A DNA stretch of 64,000 nucleotides. It comes from Orobanche coerulescens (lineage: Eukaryota > Streptophyta > Magnoliopsida > Lamiales > Orobanchaceae). The stretch lies in NCBI GenBank assembly GCA_033398695.1, contig CM065804.1:6929001-6993000 (forward strand), written 5' to 3'. The position numbers and the translations under genes were made by a program. This document shows positions 42,666 to 54,466 of this stretch, in pieces (the stretch's first letter is position 1; the number at the start of each line of letters is the position of its first letter). The notes under the pieces were generated by a model that saw only the letters and a list, made by a program, of their open reading frames with translations, was not told the origin of the DNA and did no database searches.

Positions 42666-45600
42666 TGTAATATCCGCAATTTTTGATTTTCGGTAAATTT
42701 CTTTTTTCGGCCGGAGTCCGTTTTGACGACTCGCTCATGACCGTTTCGTCATTCTGAGAATGATTAATTATGCACTTTTTGACATCCGAGTTCGTTTCGA
42801 TGTCGTTTTGTTGAGTTCCGTGCTTTTTAGCGACTTTTCCGCGCTTGAGTTCGATTCTTGCGAATCTCGTTCGAAACTGCTGTTTCGAGTTTCCCGTAAG
42901 TCCGTTTAACTTTGTTAGACGTGTTGTGAATTTCGGTTTGGTTATTCGATCACATATCGTGATTTTCGGGCATTTTGGGCCATTTTGTAATTTCTTAAAA
43001 GTTACGGGTATCCGTATCTGTAATTGTTGTCTCGACCCGTTTCTTGGCCGTGTATGATTAATTATTGCATTATGTTTTCATTTCGGGTCGTTGATGTCGT
43101 CCGCGAACTTTTCGCCGTGTTCGTTCCGTACGTTTTCGGAAATCGGGTCGTCGAGCCCTGGTGGTCTGCATCGCCGACGGCTATGGATCGCCGGACGACA
43201 GGGCACCGCCGGACGGGTGCGGCAGAACCGGCGAGCGCACGCTACGCCCGGAAAGCGCGCTAACCGGCAGTGTGTAGCGACGCTTATCGGCCGCCTAACG
43301 ACGCTTATCGGTCTGGACAGTGGAGTCTCGGGGTTCTCGAATCGGTCGGGCAGGTAGCGCACGCCATCGCCGGACGCAGCAGACGCTACGGCCGAGGTAG
43401 CGCACGCCACGGCCGGAAGGCCGCGACGCCACCCGCCGAAAGCGCCTAGTTCGTAAGGCCATCGGATCGCGGCACGGGCCGAGAAGACGCTAGCTCGGCA
43501 CTTTAGCGCGCTTAGTCCGCCCAAAGATAAATGTGGCTGAGCAGTCACATTTCATCTCATTTTTCATTTCCTCTCCTTCTCTTCTGCGGCTGGAGACTTG
43601 GAGATCTTCGAGCCATGTTGTTTAACAACAAATCCACGAAGTTATTGAGTTCATAACATCAATAAATCATCCTATATCATCCTTTGATCCAGCGAATCAA
43701 GGTAATCTTTCTTAGAACCCTAATTTCGTGAATTTGGGGATTTTTGCATTTTTGTCCGATTCGTTCCGTGTTGTTGATTAATTCATGATGGGTATGATTA
43801 ATCTTGGTAGTATTCTTGTGTTTAACATCATTTAATCCATTGTTCTTCATCGAATCGAAGTATATTTCTTGATTTCCTTCGAATCGACTTTTTGGGGGAT
43901 TTGTCCTCGATCTCGTTTTTCATCCGTTTTTGATGGATCGATTATGGTTAAATGATGTTGTTAAACACATTCTATGGATTGTATATCCATATTTCAACTT
44001 GGAATTCCGTTTTCGGGTTTTGACGGGACGAATCGTGTTCTTGGCCGTTTTGGGGAAAATCATTGAATTTTCGTCATTCGTTCCTTGAATTCAGCGGCTT
44101 TGGGTCGTACTTTGGAATTCATTTTTATTGTTATATTTGTCCATCGTAGTTTATGAACGCGAGTTGGCGATCGGTGGAGTCGGCGGGTTCGTAGTCGGTT
44201 CGTGTCAACCTACTTCGGTCGATTCTTCGCGTTGTTCTTATTCGAGGCAAGTACCTTGCCCATACTTTTCTCGTTTTATGGATATGATGATCGGTGGTCG
44301 TCTTGATGTGTTTGTTTGGTTATTTGAAATGAAGTTTCAAAAGATTTCGGTTTGGCCTCGTTAAAGGCTCTCTTTCAAAACGCGTGTGTATTTTGTAAAC
44401 GTTATGTTTTGGGAATTGATTATGATTTGATTATTTTGAACGTTGAAGGCTTTGATGATATTCCTATTGTTTAAAGTTATGGAATCGTGTATTCCGTGTT
44501 TAATCTTGTTATTGTGTTTTGAAGAGTTTGATAATGTTGTCGGATAAATGGCCATCTCTAGTAAGTATTCTTGATGAACTTACATTCTTAGCATATTAGT
44601 ATTGCATGAGTAACGCGTGTGTGTGTGTATGCTCACTACGGGTTAGATCCGACGGGGTCTCGGTAGGGCTCCACGAAGCTGTGGGACCGCGAGCTTGCTT
44701 TTAACCACTACGGGTTAGATCCGACGGGGTCTCGGTAGGGATCCACGAAGCTGTGGGTCCGCAGTTAATTGTGGTGCATTTTGCAAATGTGATTTGATAT
44801 TGGAATTTCTGGAAATGAGTGCTTTGGAACTATGTTTTCAAGATTGCATGCATCGACTAAGTGTGTAAGAGGTAAGTGTTCGTTTGGCTTACTTGGCTAG
44901 GATGGCACTAGAGTATTTTGTTGTTTGTGTTAAATCCTTTATTTGTGGATTTTGATGTTGGGAGACGAACCTTGTGGTCGTTCTTGTGTACTGTGAGTTG
45001 ATGAGATTGGGGCTAAAATCCCAATGTTTTTGTAAAGGTCATTTGACGGATTTGGGGTTAAAATCCCAACGGTTTGGTAAAGGTTATTTTACGGAAAGTA
45101 AACTTTTGGGGCGGTGACCCCTTTTGTCTTTTGGATTTTGAAAAGTAGGATTTGATAATCCTAAATTGTTTTCTATTAAAACTCTCGATGGCATTCTAAA
45201 CTGTTTTTATAAATTCTTCCATTGATTTGTGATCTTTCGATTTTAGAATGTTTTCTCAAATCCTTGCCTCGGGAAGTGCTTTTCGTTTCGTTTGGATCTT
45301 TGAGGATCCTTGGTTATTGTTATTCGTGGAATGTGAATTGTATGGCTCGTATTTGCACTTTGTTCTTGCACTAGCAAAACAGTGGAGTTTTTCTAACCCC
45401 CGAGTATTCGGGGGGTGGATGTCTGTTTTTGCATTCAGGTTTTGGAGCATAACACAGGGTCGACACGAAGGATGATGAAAGATGATCGATACTAATCACA
45501 CGAGGAACCGTACATCGTGTATTGGTTTAGTTGTACTATATTTTCCGCTGCTATATTTTCCCGTTGTACGGGTGTGGTTGTGTTTTGACCCCTGTGTGGG

Positions 45601-45771
45601 CATGAGTTGTATTTGAGTTGTTTGTATTTATTGAAAGACCAAATCGGTCTGCTGAGTCATTTTAGCCTTAAAGGCATGGTTGAGTTGTTATATGTTGTTA
45701 CCAGCCTGGTAGATCCTTGAGGAAAGGTTCTACGACGTGTAATATCCCTGAGCGGATTAGGGGTGTTACAT
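42666..45771 (+). repeat. Element B 5' LTR
   Basis: The 3106-bp LTR is very similar to 48080-51187 except in the GC-rich U3 (about 43140-43520), where short losses cluster. The TATA equivalent here reads agataaatg (about 43525), altered from tataaatg in the partner. A 72-bp tandem duplication starts at 44634 and 44706. Confidence 0.85.
44634..44763 (+). repeat. 72-bp tandem duplication in element B 5' LTR
   Basis: Two units begin cactacgggttagatccgac and contain ggtctcggtaggg and ccacgaagctgtggg. The last can form a small hairpin. The partner LTR has the same pair at 50051 and 50123. Element A's LTR has a different duplication of similar placement. Confidence 0.8.
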
Positions 45772-48079
45772 AAATGGTATCGGAGCTTAGGTTGTGGAAA
45801 CCTAGGCTGTCGTGTCAAGTCGTGTTGTTTGAGTCTTGTTTCGTCGGATTTTATCTGACTGAGTCGTGTCACGACGCGTCGTTTGATTTTGTTGGTCGTG
45901 ATTAGTATCGTGGGGCGATCATCATCTTCGTGCGACCTGTGAAAGTAAGTCTCCCTTCTTTGTGTTGTGCCTCGTGTGACACGAGCTATTTTTATGATTA
46001 TTTGTTAAGTGATGGAATCCTTATGTGGATTTTAATTCCACGATATGTATTTAATCGACTCTCGTATTTGATTTATACGAGGAGTGTCATCGCTTGTGAT
46101 GTCTTTTTATTGTTGTTTTTGTCCGTTGCTGATGATTTTCGAATCGATTTGCACGTTTTACAAGTTCTCTTGTGGAAGCTTTGTGCTTATACACGTTCGA
46201 CTTGTTCACTAGCCAGTGCGGGAGGGTCTTTAGAGGCCTCGAATGGGGTCAGTGGTTTTGTTCTGAATGTGGTATTTTATCGTTTATTTCCGTTTAAAGA
46301 CATGTATTGTCTTGATTTTGAATGTTTTGATGCGTGTACTAGGAGTTTTTTTAGTGAACGTCGATATGTGCGAGTTCTGGGCATTCTGGCCTATTGGATT
46401 TTTGAAAACCTTGAGTATCTTAGAAAAATAAATTTCGAGACATACTTTTCAAATGAGTTATTTTCTTGTGGTACATCCTAGGTGCCACAATATATTTCAA
46501 AAATTTTCTACTTCGAGGACCAAAATGCTTTGAGATATTTTCAATATTTTAGAAACACTTTTATTTAGACCCGAGGGTCGAATATTCTAAAAGTTTTCAC
46601 TAAGAGAAAGTTTCCTCATTTTTATCAAATGCGAAATGGTTCTCTAATGTCTCGATAACGATGTTTTACGTTTGTACTTTTTGAAAGGTGATACTCAAGA
46701 TCAACCGGTGTTCTTCTAAATTATTTTCAAAATGAGGTTTTCGTTTTTAAAACCTATCCATTCCCGTTTGAAGGCTGGGTATGTATGTATGATATTCACA
46801 TTTTCATTTTGATGTTTGCTCCCGAGTATGATCGAGTTGGCGGCGTGAGCGTTGAGTTGTTTTCCACACATTTGTTGTGTTAGCCCTCTGTGAGAGGTGG
46901 AATGTTGGTGTTGAATGTTGCCATCTCGTGGTGATTTCTGCGTTATCGCGCATGTGCGAGCTGTTAGAGCTTGGTTTGGTATGACCGTGTGCATCGGTGA
47001 TCGTTCCGTTATGTGTCGGTTGTTTAATGTCTTGTTACCTTGCTCCCGTTTTTGTGAATTTCGTGGACGAGGTCGGAGGTAATGCCCGTACTATTTTGAC
47101 TTCTGTATTTTCTCTTTCTCCAGTCTATCGATTCGCTCATGTTCGTTGACACTTTATGAACTTGTTCGGTATTTCAGTTTCATCGTCCGAACGAGCTGTG
47201 ATCTTGTTTTGAGTCGATATGGTTATCGCTGTGACTTTTTCGGGTTCGGTTCGATTCTTGTGAACCTTGTTCAGGAGTGACATCATCTGGTTCTATTAGT
47301 TCTTTTATTCGAAGTGGATCGGATTTGGAACTCTTGTGTTTTCGACTCTGTCGACTCGTTTATGCTCGTTAATATTTTCTGAACTTTCCCTATCCCTTGC
47401 TTTTGTTGATCGAACGAGTGTGGTATTGTTTCGGAATAACTCGTTTGTCGTTGTGACTTTTCAATCGCTATTCCCTTTCCTGTCGATCTTATGGGAATGC
47501 ATGTCTTGTAGTTCTCACCAGATCATCCTGGGAGTTGTTGTTTGAATTTTATTATCCTTCGTGTTTCGGACATGATTGTTCGATTTTTGTTGTCTCGATC
47601 GTTTGTTTGTTCGGTTTTTGTTCTCGTTTCGTGATTGTTGAGCGTTCAGGATCCTTCCTAATTCCCTTAAGTTCGGGAAAGTAGTCTCGTTTTCGACCTT
47701 CCAACCCTTGGGCGGTGGAATTCCGTATTTGTTCAGCGATTGGCTCGCGTTTTGATTGATGTACCGTTGGGTTGGTCAATCGTATTGATTTTCGTTCGTT
47801 GTGCTTTGTGATTGTTCGGATAATTGACTTGATTGTATTATCCATTTTATGGCGCTTGTCATTTGTTAGTTTTATTATATCCCTAACGGCGACGTTGTGT
47901 TGGTCGCCGTGGAGCGTGTTTCCACGCCGTATATTCCTTTGCGTTGTTTGTAACATTTCGCCGTTGGGCGTTAGTTACGCATTCTTGTGTATCTCGTTGA
48001 GTTTTTTTTCCTGGCAGAATATTTCTTATCCCTACTTGTTTTAAGTTTCGGGACGAAACTTCTTTTAAGGAGGGTAGAA
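45772..48079 (+). other. Element B internal region, non-coding
   Basis: Primer site tggtatcggagc lies at 45776-45787 and polypurine tract aaggagggtagaa at 48067-48079. The longest sense frame (45930-46481, 183 codons) has no recognisable motifs. The homologous part of element A (about 36490-36900) does not keep that frame, so it is not called as a gene. No gag or pol residues are seen. Confidence 0.7.
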
Positions 48080-51000
48080 TGTAATATCCGCAATTTTCGA
48101 TTTTCGGTAAATTTCTTTTTTCGGCCGGAGTCCGTTTTGACGACTCGCTCATGACCGTTTCGTCATTCTGAGAATGATTAATTCTGCACTTTTTGACATC
48201 CGAGTTCGCTTGTGTCGCTTTTGTTGAGTTCCGTGCTTTTAGCGACTTTTCCGCGCTTGAGTTCGATTCTTGCGAATCTCGCTCAAATCATTGCTTGAGT
48301 TTCCCGTAAGTCCGTTTAACTTTGTTAGATGTGTTTTGAACTTCGGTTTGGTTATTCGATCACGTATCGTGATTTTCGGGCGTTTTGGGCCATTTTGTAA
48401 TTTCTTAAAAGTTACGGGTATCTCAGATTCGTAATTGTTGTCTCGACCCGCTTTCTTGGCCGCGTATGATTAATTATTGCATTATGTTTTCATTTCGGTC
48501 GTTGATGTCGTCCGCGAACTTTTCGCCGTGTTCGCTCGTGCGTTTTGGAAATCGGGTCGCCGAGCCACGTGGTCGCATCGGCCGGACGGTTATGGATCGG
48601 CCGGACGATTGCGGGCACCGGCCGGACGGGTGCGGCAGAACCGGCGAGCGCACGCTACGCCCGGAAGGCCGCGCTAACCGGCAGTGTAGCGACGCTATTT
48701 ACCGCCTAACGATGCTTATCGGGTCTGGACAGTGGAGTCCAGGGGTTCTGGAATCGGTCGGGCTCGGCGGGTAGCGCACGCTATCGTCGGACGCAGCGCA
48801 CGCTACGGCCGGCAGGTAGCGCACGCTTCGGCCGGAAGGTCGCGACGCTACTGGCCGAGCGGCCTAGTTCGGAAGGCCATCGATCGCGGCTGGGCCGAGA
48901 AGACGCTAGCTCGGCAGCCTAGCGCGCGCTAGTCCGGCCCAGTATAAATGTGGCTGAGCAGTCACATTTCATCTCATTTTTCATTTCCTCTCCTTCTCTT
49001 CTGCAGCTGGAGACTTGGAGATCTTCGAGCCATGTTGTTTAACAACAAATCCACGAAGTTATTGAGTTCATAACATCAATAAATCATCCTATATCATCCT
49101 TTGATCCAGCGAATCAAGGTAATCTTTCTTAGAACCCTAATTTCGTGAATTTGGGGATTTTTGCATTTTTGTTCGATTCGTTCCGTGTTGTTGATTAATT
49201 CATGATGGGTATGATTAATCTTGGTAGTATTCTTGTGTTTAACATCATTTAATCCATTGTTCTTCGTCGAATCGAAGTATATTTCTTGATTTCCTTCGAA
49301 TCGACTTTTTGGGGGATTTGTCCTCGATCTCGTTTTTCATCCGTTTTTGATGGATCGATTATGGTTAAATGATGTTGTTAAACATATTCTATGGATTGTA
49401 TATCCATATTTCAACTTGGAATTCCGTTTTCGGGTTTTGACGGGACGAATCGTGTTCTTGGCCGTTTTGGGGAAAATCATTGAATTTTCGTCATTCGTTC
49501 CTTGAATTCAGCGGCTTTGGGTCGTACTTTGGAATTCATTTTCATTGTTATATTTGTCCATCGTAGTTTATGAACGCGAGTTGGAGATCGGTGGAGTCGG
49601 CGGGTTCGTAGTCGGTTCGTGTCAACCTACTTCGGTCGATTCTTCGCGTTGTTCTTATTCGAGGCAAGTACCTTGCCCATACTTTTCTCGTTTTATGGAT
49701 ATGATGATCGGTGGTCGTCTTGATGTGTTTGTTTGGTTATTTGAAATGAAGTTTCAAAAGATTTCGGTTTGGCCTCGTTAAAGGCTCTCTTTCAAAACGC
49801 GTGTGTATTTTGTGAACGTTGTGTTTTGGGAATTGATTATGATTTGATTATTTTGAACGTTGAAGGCTTTGATGATATTCCTATTGTTTAAAGTTATGGA
49901 ATCGTGTATTCCGTGTTTAATCTTGTTATTGTGTTTTGAAGAGTTTGATAATGTTGTCGGATAAATGGCCATCTCTAGTAAGTATTCTTGATGAACTTAC
50001 ATTCTTAGCATATTAGTATTGCATGAGTAATGCGTGTGTGTGTGTATGATCACTACGGGTTAGATCCGACGGGGTCTCGGTAGGGCTCCACGAAGCTGTG
50101 GGACCGCGAGCTTGCTTTTAACCACTACGGGTTAGATCCGACGGGGTCTCGGTAGGGATCCACGAAGCTGTGGGTCCGCGGTTAATTGTGGTGCATTTTG
50201 CAAATGTGATTTGATATTGGCCTTTCCGGAAATGAGTGCTTTGGAACTATGTTTTCATGATTGCATGCATCGACTAAGTGTGTAAGAGGTAAGTGTTCGT
50301 TTGGCTTACTTGGCTAGGATGGCACTAGAGTATTTTGTTGTTTGTGTTAAATCCTTTATTTGTGGATTTTGATGTTGGGAGACGAACCTTGTGGTCGTTC
50401 TTGTGTACTGTGAGTTGATGAGATTGGGCTAAAATCCCAACATTTTTGTAAAGGTCATTTGACGGATTTGGGGCTAAAATCCCAACGGTTTGGTAAAGGT
50501 TATTTTACGGAAAGTAAACTTTTGGGGCGGTGACCCCTTTTGTCTTTTGGATTTTGAAAAGTAGGATTTGATAATCCTAAATTGTTTTCTATTAAAACTC
50601 TCGATGGCATTCTAAACTGTTTTTATAAATTTTTCCATTGATTTGTGATCTTTTGATTTTAGAATGTTTTCTCAAATCCTTGCCTCGGGAAGTGCTTTTA
50701 ATTTCGTTTGGATCTTTGAGGATCCTTGGTTATTGTTATTCGTGGAATGTGAATTGTATGGCTCGTATTTGCACTTTGTTCTTGCACTAGGAAAACAGTG
50801 GAGTTTTGCTAACCCCCGAGTATTCGGGGGGTGGATGTCTGTTTTTGCATTCAGGTTTTGGAGCATAACACAGGGTCGGCACGAAGGATGATGAAAGATG
50901 ATCGATACTAATCACACGAGGAACCGTACATCGTGTATTGGTTTAGTTGTACTTTATTTTCCGCTGCTATATTTTTCCCGTTGTACGGGTGTGGTTGTGT

Positions 51001-51187
51001 TTTGACCCCTGCGTGGGCATGAGTTGTATTTGAGTTGTTTGTATTTATTGAAAGACCAAATCGGTCTGCTGAGTCATTTTAGCCTTAAAGGCATGGTTGA
51101 GTTGTTATATGTTGTTACCAGCCTGGTAGATCCTTGAGGAAAGGTTCTACGGCGTGTAATATCCCTGAGCGGATTGGGGGTGTTACA
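48080..51187 (+). repeat. Element B 3' LTR
   Basis: This 3108-bp LTR is the better preserved copy. It has TATA tataaa at 48943-48948, preceded by a U3 block (about 48560-48935) with repeated gtagcgcacgctac, gcgcgcgct and cggccgga words. It ends GGTGTTACA at 51187. Confidence 0.85.
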
Positions 51188-51192
51188 TGTAG

Positions 51193-51809
51193 CTCTTTTC
51201 ACTAACACAATTTCTATCTCTTTTTTTTTTAAAAGGTGAGAGCTTTCACACCGTTATTTGCTAACATGTAGCTCTTTTTCACCAATTTTTCTGAGACGGC
51301 AGCTACGCACCAACAATGGTTAGTCTTTTATTTTTCGCAAAATTTAAGACCCCCAAAATTAGGCAGCTGTTGCTGCTCAACACTTCTCCTTTTCGTCATC
51401 ATTTTTTTAGGTGATGGCTTTCACACCGTTATTTGCTAACGTGTATCTCTTTTCACCAATGACTCTTTTTTTTTTAGGGAATAAAATTTTTGCAGAAAAT
51501 TATTTTTTAGTTAAGCATGAAAAATCAAAAACTCCACAAATTAAGTAAATTTCAGTTCTATTTTTCATCAACCGACTGATTCTTCTTTTCTCAAGTTAAC
51601 GAATGACTCGATTTTATATGATAACTACAAGGTTTGGAAAGAGAGATTAAGGCTCAAAAATTTTTGGAATATACAAATTTTTTTACCGGTTAAAACGATT
51701 TTAGAAGCTTGTATATAGCTAATTTATTCGTTTTATGGCCAGATCCAGAAATCTCATAAATTAAAATACTATAAATATATATATATACACACACTAAACC
51801 TAAAAAAAA
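51193..51809 (-). other. Element F 3' region with short repeats
   Basis: Two more copies of gctttcacaccgttatttgc occur near 51243 and 51419, followed by gtagctctttttcacc or similar. With the copy cut by B at 42636 this makes three units about 180-200 bp apart in the uninterrupted element. The rest is AT-rich and non-coding. Confidence 0.55.
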
Positions 51810-52940
51810 TCAATGCCAAATAATAAAAACACACCACACATTACAATAATCAAAACAAACCACAATCATAATCAAAACATCATAGTTCAAAAACCAACAA
51901 AATAAACACACAAGTATGAAAACACCCCCAAACTTGAAAGTAAAACTGTCCCGAGGTTTAAAAAAAAAAAGCAAGTGAGAAAACAGAAAACTCCCTGAAA
52001 TTTTAGCTTTTTGATCCTCCAGTGTGTCGTCAGGGATGTTTAGAAAACGAAAAAGCTTTTCAAAGCACTTCTCCGTTTCTAATTGTCGGCCTATTATTTC
52101 ATTCCGATTTCTCAAAAATTCAGCCTGGGATGTTTCTAATCCCTGAACTCTTTCAAGCAAATTCGCCTCAAAAGGCGTCAAGTCATCTCCGGCATCCTCC
52201 TCGGCCTCATCTTTCTCCTCGTGGGTACTATCCTCTTCGGGTTCCAAACGTGCCCGTTTGCTCCTCAACTGAGTACTTCGAAAAATACTACTACGGCCAT
52301 TCAGTCGATCCTCATGTGTTAATATATCACCTCCTGCCGAAATTTTTACTCTCTGGCTCCTGCAAATACCGGTGATAAGGCAGGGGTATGGCATCTTTTG
52401 CCTAGTCGGGACCATGCCGGCATAGTGACAAATAGTAGTATAAATGTGAGTACCCAAATCCATTTTTACCCCTCGAAGGATAGCAAATAAACCTCGCAGG
52501 TGGCCAATGGAAACCGTCGTCAGAGTCGAGGTCGGGTAAATACTCCCGGCTGCCCACATCCATAAGTACCAAGCATCATTCATTAGGTCCGCCTGGTTGT
52601 ATCGGGGTTTGATCATCCCAATACTGTCATGCAGCTCGCTCACTAACGCCCAGCGTAAAACCCTATCATCCGGCACCTCTTCATTAGGTAAGATAGAAAT
52701 GTCAACCGCGTTAGTACAATTAACCCCCAAATACTTGTTAATGACATCCGGTGAAAAATTAATCGATTTCCCATTCACAGTCGTCTGATGATAAGTAGGC
52801 GATCCTACCTGCCCAATGTACTTGTTGAAAGTATTGTAAAAGTTTAGGGTCAAGGTCGGGTTACCATTTGGGAGATCGGAAACGAATTTTTCCCACCCGT
52901 TGTCTAAGAATTTTTGGATGAACGGGCTAGTGATAGTGTC
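51810..52940 (-). pseudogene. Element F env-like ORF (putative plant transposon protein domain), interrupted
   Basis: The open frame begins inside sequence reaching the D insertion at 52940 and runs 347 codons from its first Met at 52853. Recognisable parts are FSPDVINKYLGV, LRWALVSELHDSIG, AWYLWMWAAGSIYPTSTLTT, HLRGLFAILRGVKMDLGTHI and MPYPCLITGICRS. This matches the plant transposon protein domain (Transposase_32 type) found in the extra ORF of Athila-like retrotransposons. An acidic linker (EEDSTHEEKDEAEEDAGDD) and a coiled-coil-like stretch follow. The last 60 residues are hydrophobic but are read from sequence that includes a second polypurine-like tract, so a membrane role is doubtful. 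The N-terminal part is cut off by the LTR at 52941. Confidence 0.6.
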
Positions 52941-54466
52941 TGACCGCGCTGTCGTGATGCGCCAAAATTAGTTATTTATATTTTCCTTGGCTCACTTCTA
53001 CTAACTAGTAGTATCGGCAAGTAAGGGTCGATCCCACGGAGAACGGTAAATCAATTATACTATTTAAGGATTAAATACTTTTAGCAATTAAAAATAAAAT
53101 AAAAACGAGGGGGGGATTTCAGTTTATAATCTTAACTAAAATAATTAAAATAAAATAAAATAAGCAAAGGGAATAAAATACGAAAATATCAATCAAAGAA
53201 TAATCTAGTCCTTAGCTCCGTTATCCACCGTTTCGAATTAATTCAAGTTTCAATGCAGCGCTTATCCCTTCTCTAATCTCATGAACTCCTATTCCGAAGC
53301 CAACAACAAGCTCTGTTGACCCCAATTATTTCTTAAGTATATCCAATTAAAACAAGCTCTTTAATCGAACCTATCTATGCGGTGGATTCAAAACAAGCTC
53401 TTCAAATCTCGCTCGCTAGATGCATTAAAAACCAAAATAATGGAATAGGCAAGATATTAAGTTCATAAGCTCGACTTAAGGGATCTCGATTTTGTGTTAC
53501 TCAATTGGGAAAAATCAATTGTTTGCTACTTGTGAAATTAAAATTGCAACAATTACGGATTACAACTCAATTTCTAGCATAAGACATAAAACTCCTAATC
53601 TAGTTGGCCAAACCAAATCAAGAAATTAAATGGCATAGTCGTGAATTCAATAACACAAAAATAATTCAAGAGAATTCGAGTTGAGAATACGCTACGGGAT
53701 TAAAACATGAATAATTCGAATACGGTTTCAAACTTCACTAAGAACTAGAATAGAAAATTAGCCGGACATGTTGGCTTTAGAAAACAGCAAATTAATAATA
53801 AACATGAGAAGAAAGAAATTCAAACGGTGTAGTCTTCTTCTTCGCACGTTGGAATCGGCTCGGTTGCTCCGAAGAGAAATTCAGCTCGGTCGTCCTCTTC
53901 TCTTCTGCTCCAGCCGTGAGTTCTTCTCCTTCCAGCCGTGAATTTGCTGTTCCAGAAGTTTTTTTTTATTCCAGCCCTCCTCCTTTTTATAATTATTCCT
54001 CATCTCATAGTTTCCTTCTTTAATTAGGACTCTTTCCTTCTTGAGTTTTAATTTCCTTGGAGTCTTTCTTTCCAAATCTATTCCAATTCCTTTTCCCAGC
54101 ATATGGACCGATTTATTGCCTTGTGGAACTGATTGGGCGATTTTTGAGTCGTTTCTTGGGCCCCAAGTAAGGTTATTTTCGTAACAGGACTGGCACTGGG
54201 CCAGCGAACTGACACTGGGCCACCCAGTGTCGCGCGATATTTTCTTCATTTAAGCCCAAATCACCTTGGCTTGGTCCGTTTGATGATCCAAATTATTCCT
54301 TAAGCTTAAAAACTCCATCAAACACCTAAATTAAACAACAAATTACCAAGTGAAGTAAATTGCATCCAAAATATAAATATATGGAAAATAACCAAGTGTG
54401 CCAACATAAAATCCATTAAAACCTTATAATTACCAATGATTTTAGCACACTATTTTCGTTCTATCA
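52941..54466 (-). repeat. C-family LTR (fragment D)
   Basis: The 1526-bp LTR starts TGACCGCGCTGTCGTGATGC and ends TTCTATCA, with the C-family polypurine tract immediately after. It is therefore the 3' LTR of a - strand element. It interrupts element F's env-like frame; the low side flank is gtgtc. It retains an intact actgacactgggccaccc patch at about 54207-54226. Confidence 0.85.

Larger units (their letters stand above)
42666..51187 (+). mobile_element. Element B: large non-coding LTR retrotransposon
   Basis: The 8522-bp element has 3.1-kb LTRs (42666-45771 and 48080-51187), an initiator-Met primer site, a polypurine tract, and a 2308-bp internal region without gag or pol. Flanks are tgtaa and tgtag (42661-42665, 51188-51192). 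The uninterrupted copy of the host repeat reads tgtag, so the left copy has one change. LTR ends TGTAATATCC and GGTGTTACA match those of element A. This fits a LARD-type non-autonomous chromovirus relative. Confidence 0.85.

Noticed and set aside
42845..43548. Arg/Ala-rich frames in the U3 of element B on both strands
   Set aside because: They come from GC-rich palindromic LTR sequence, and the frames differ between the two LTRs.
45930..46481. 183-codon sense frame near the 5' end of element B's internal region
   Set aside because: It has no known motif, and the aligned part of element A does not preserve the reading frame, so it is probably chance.
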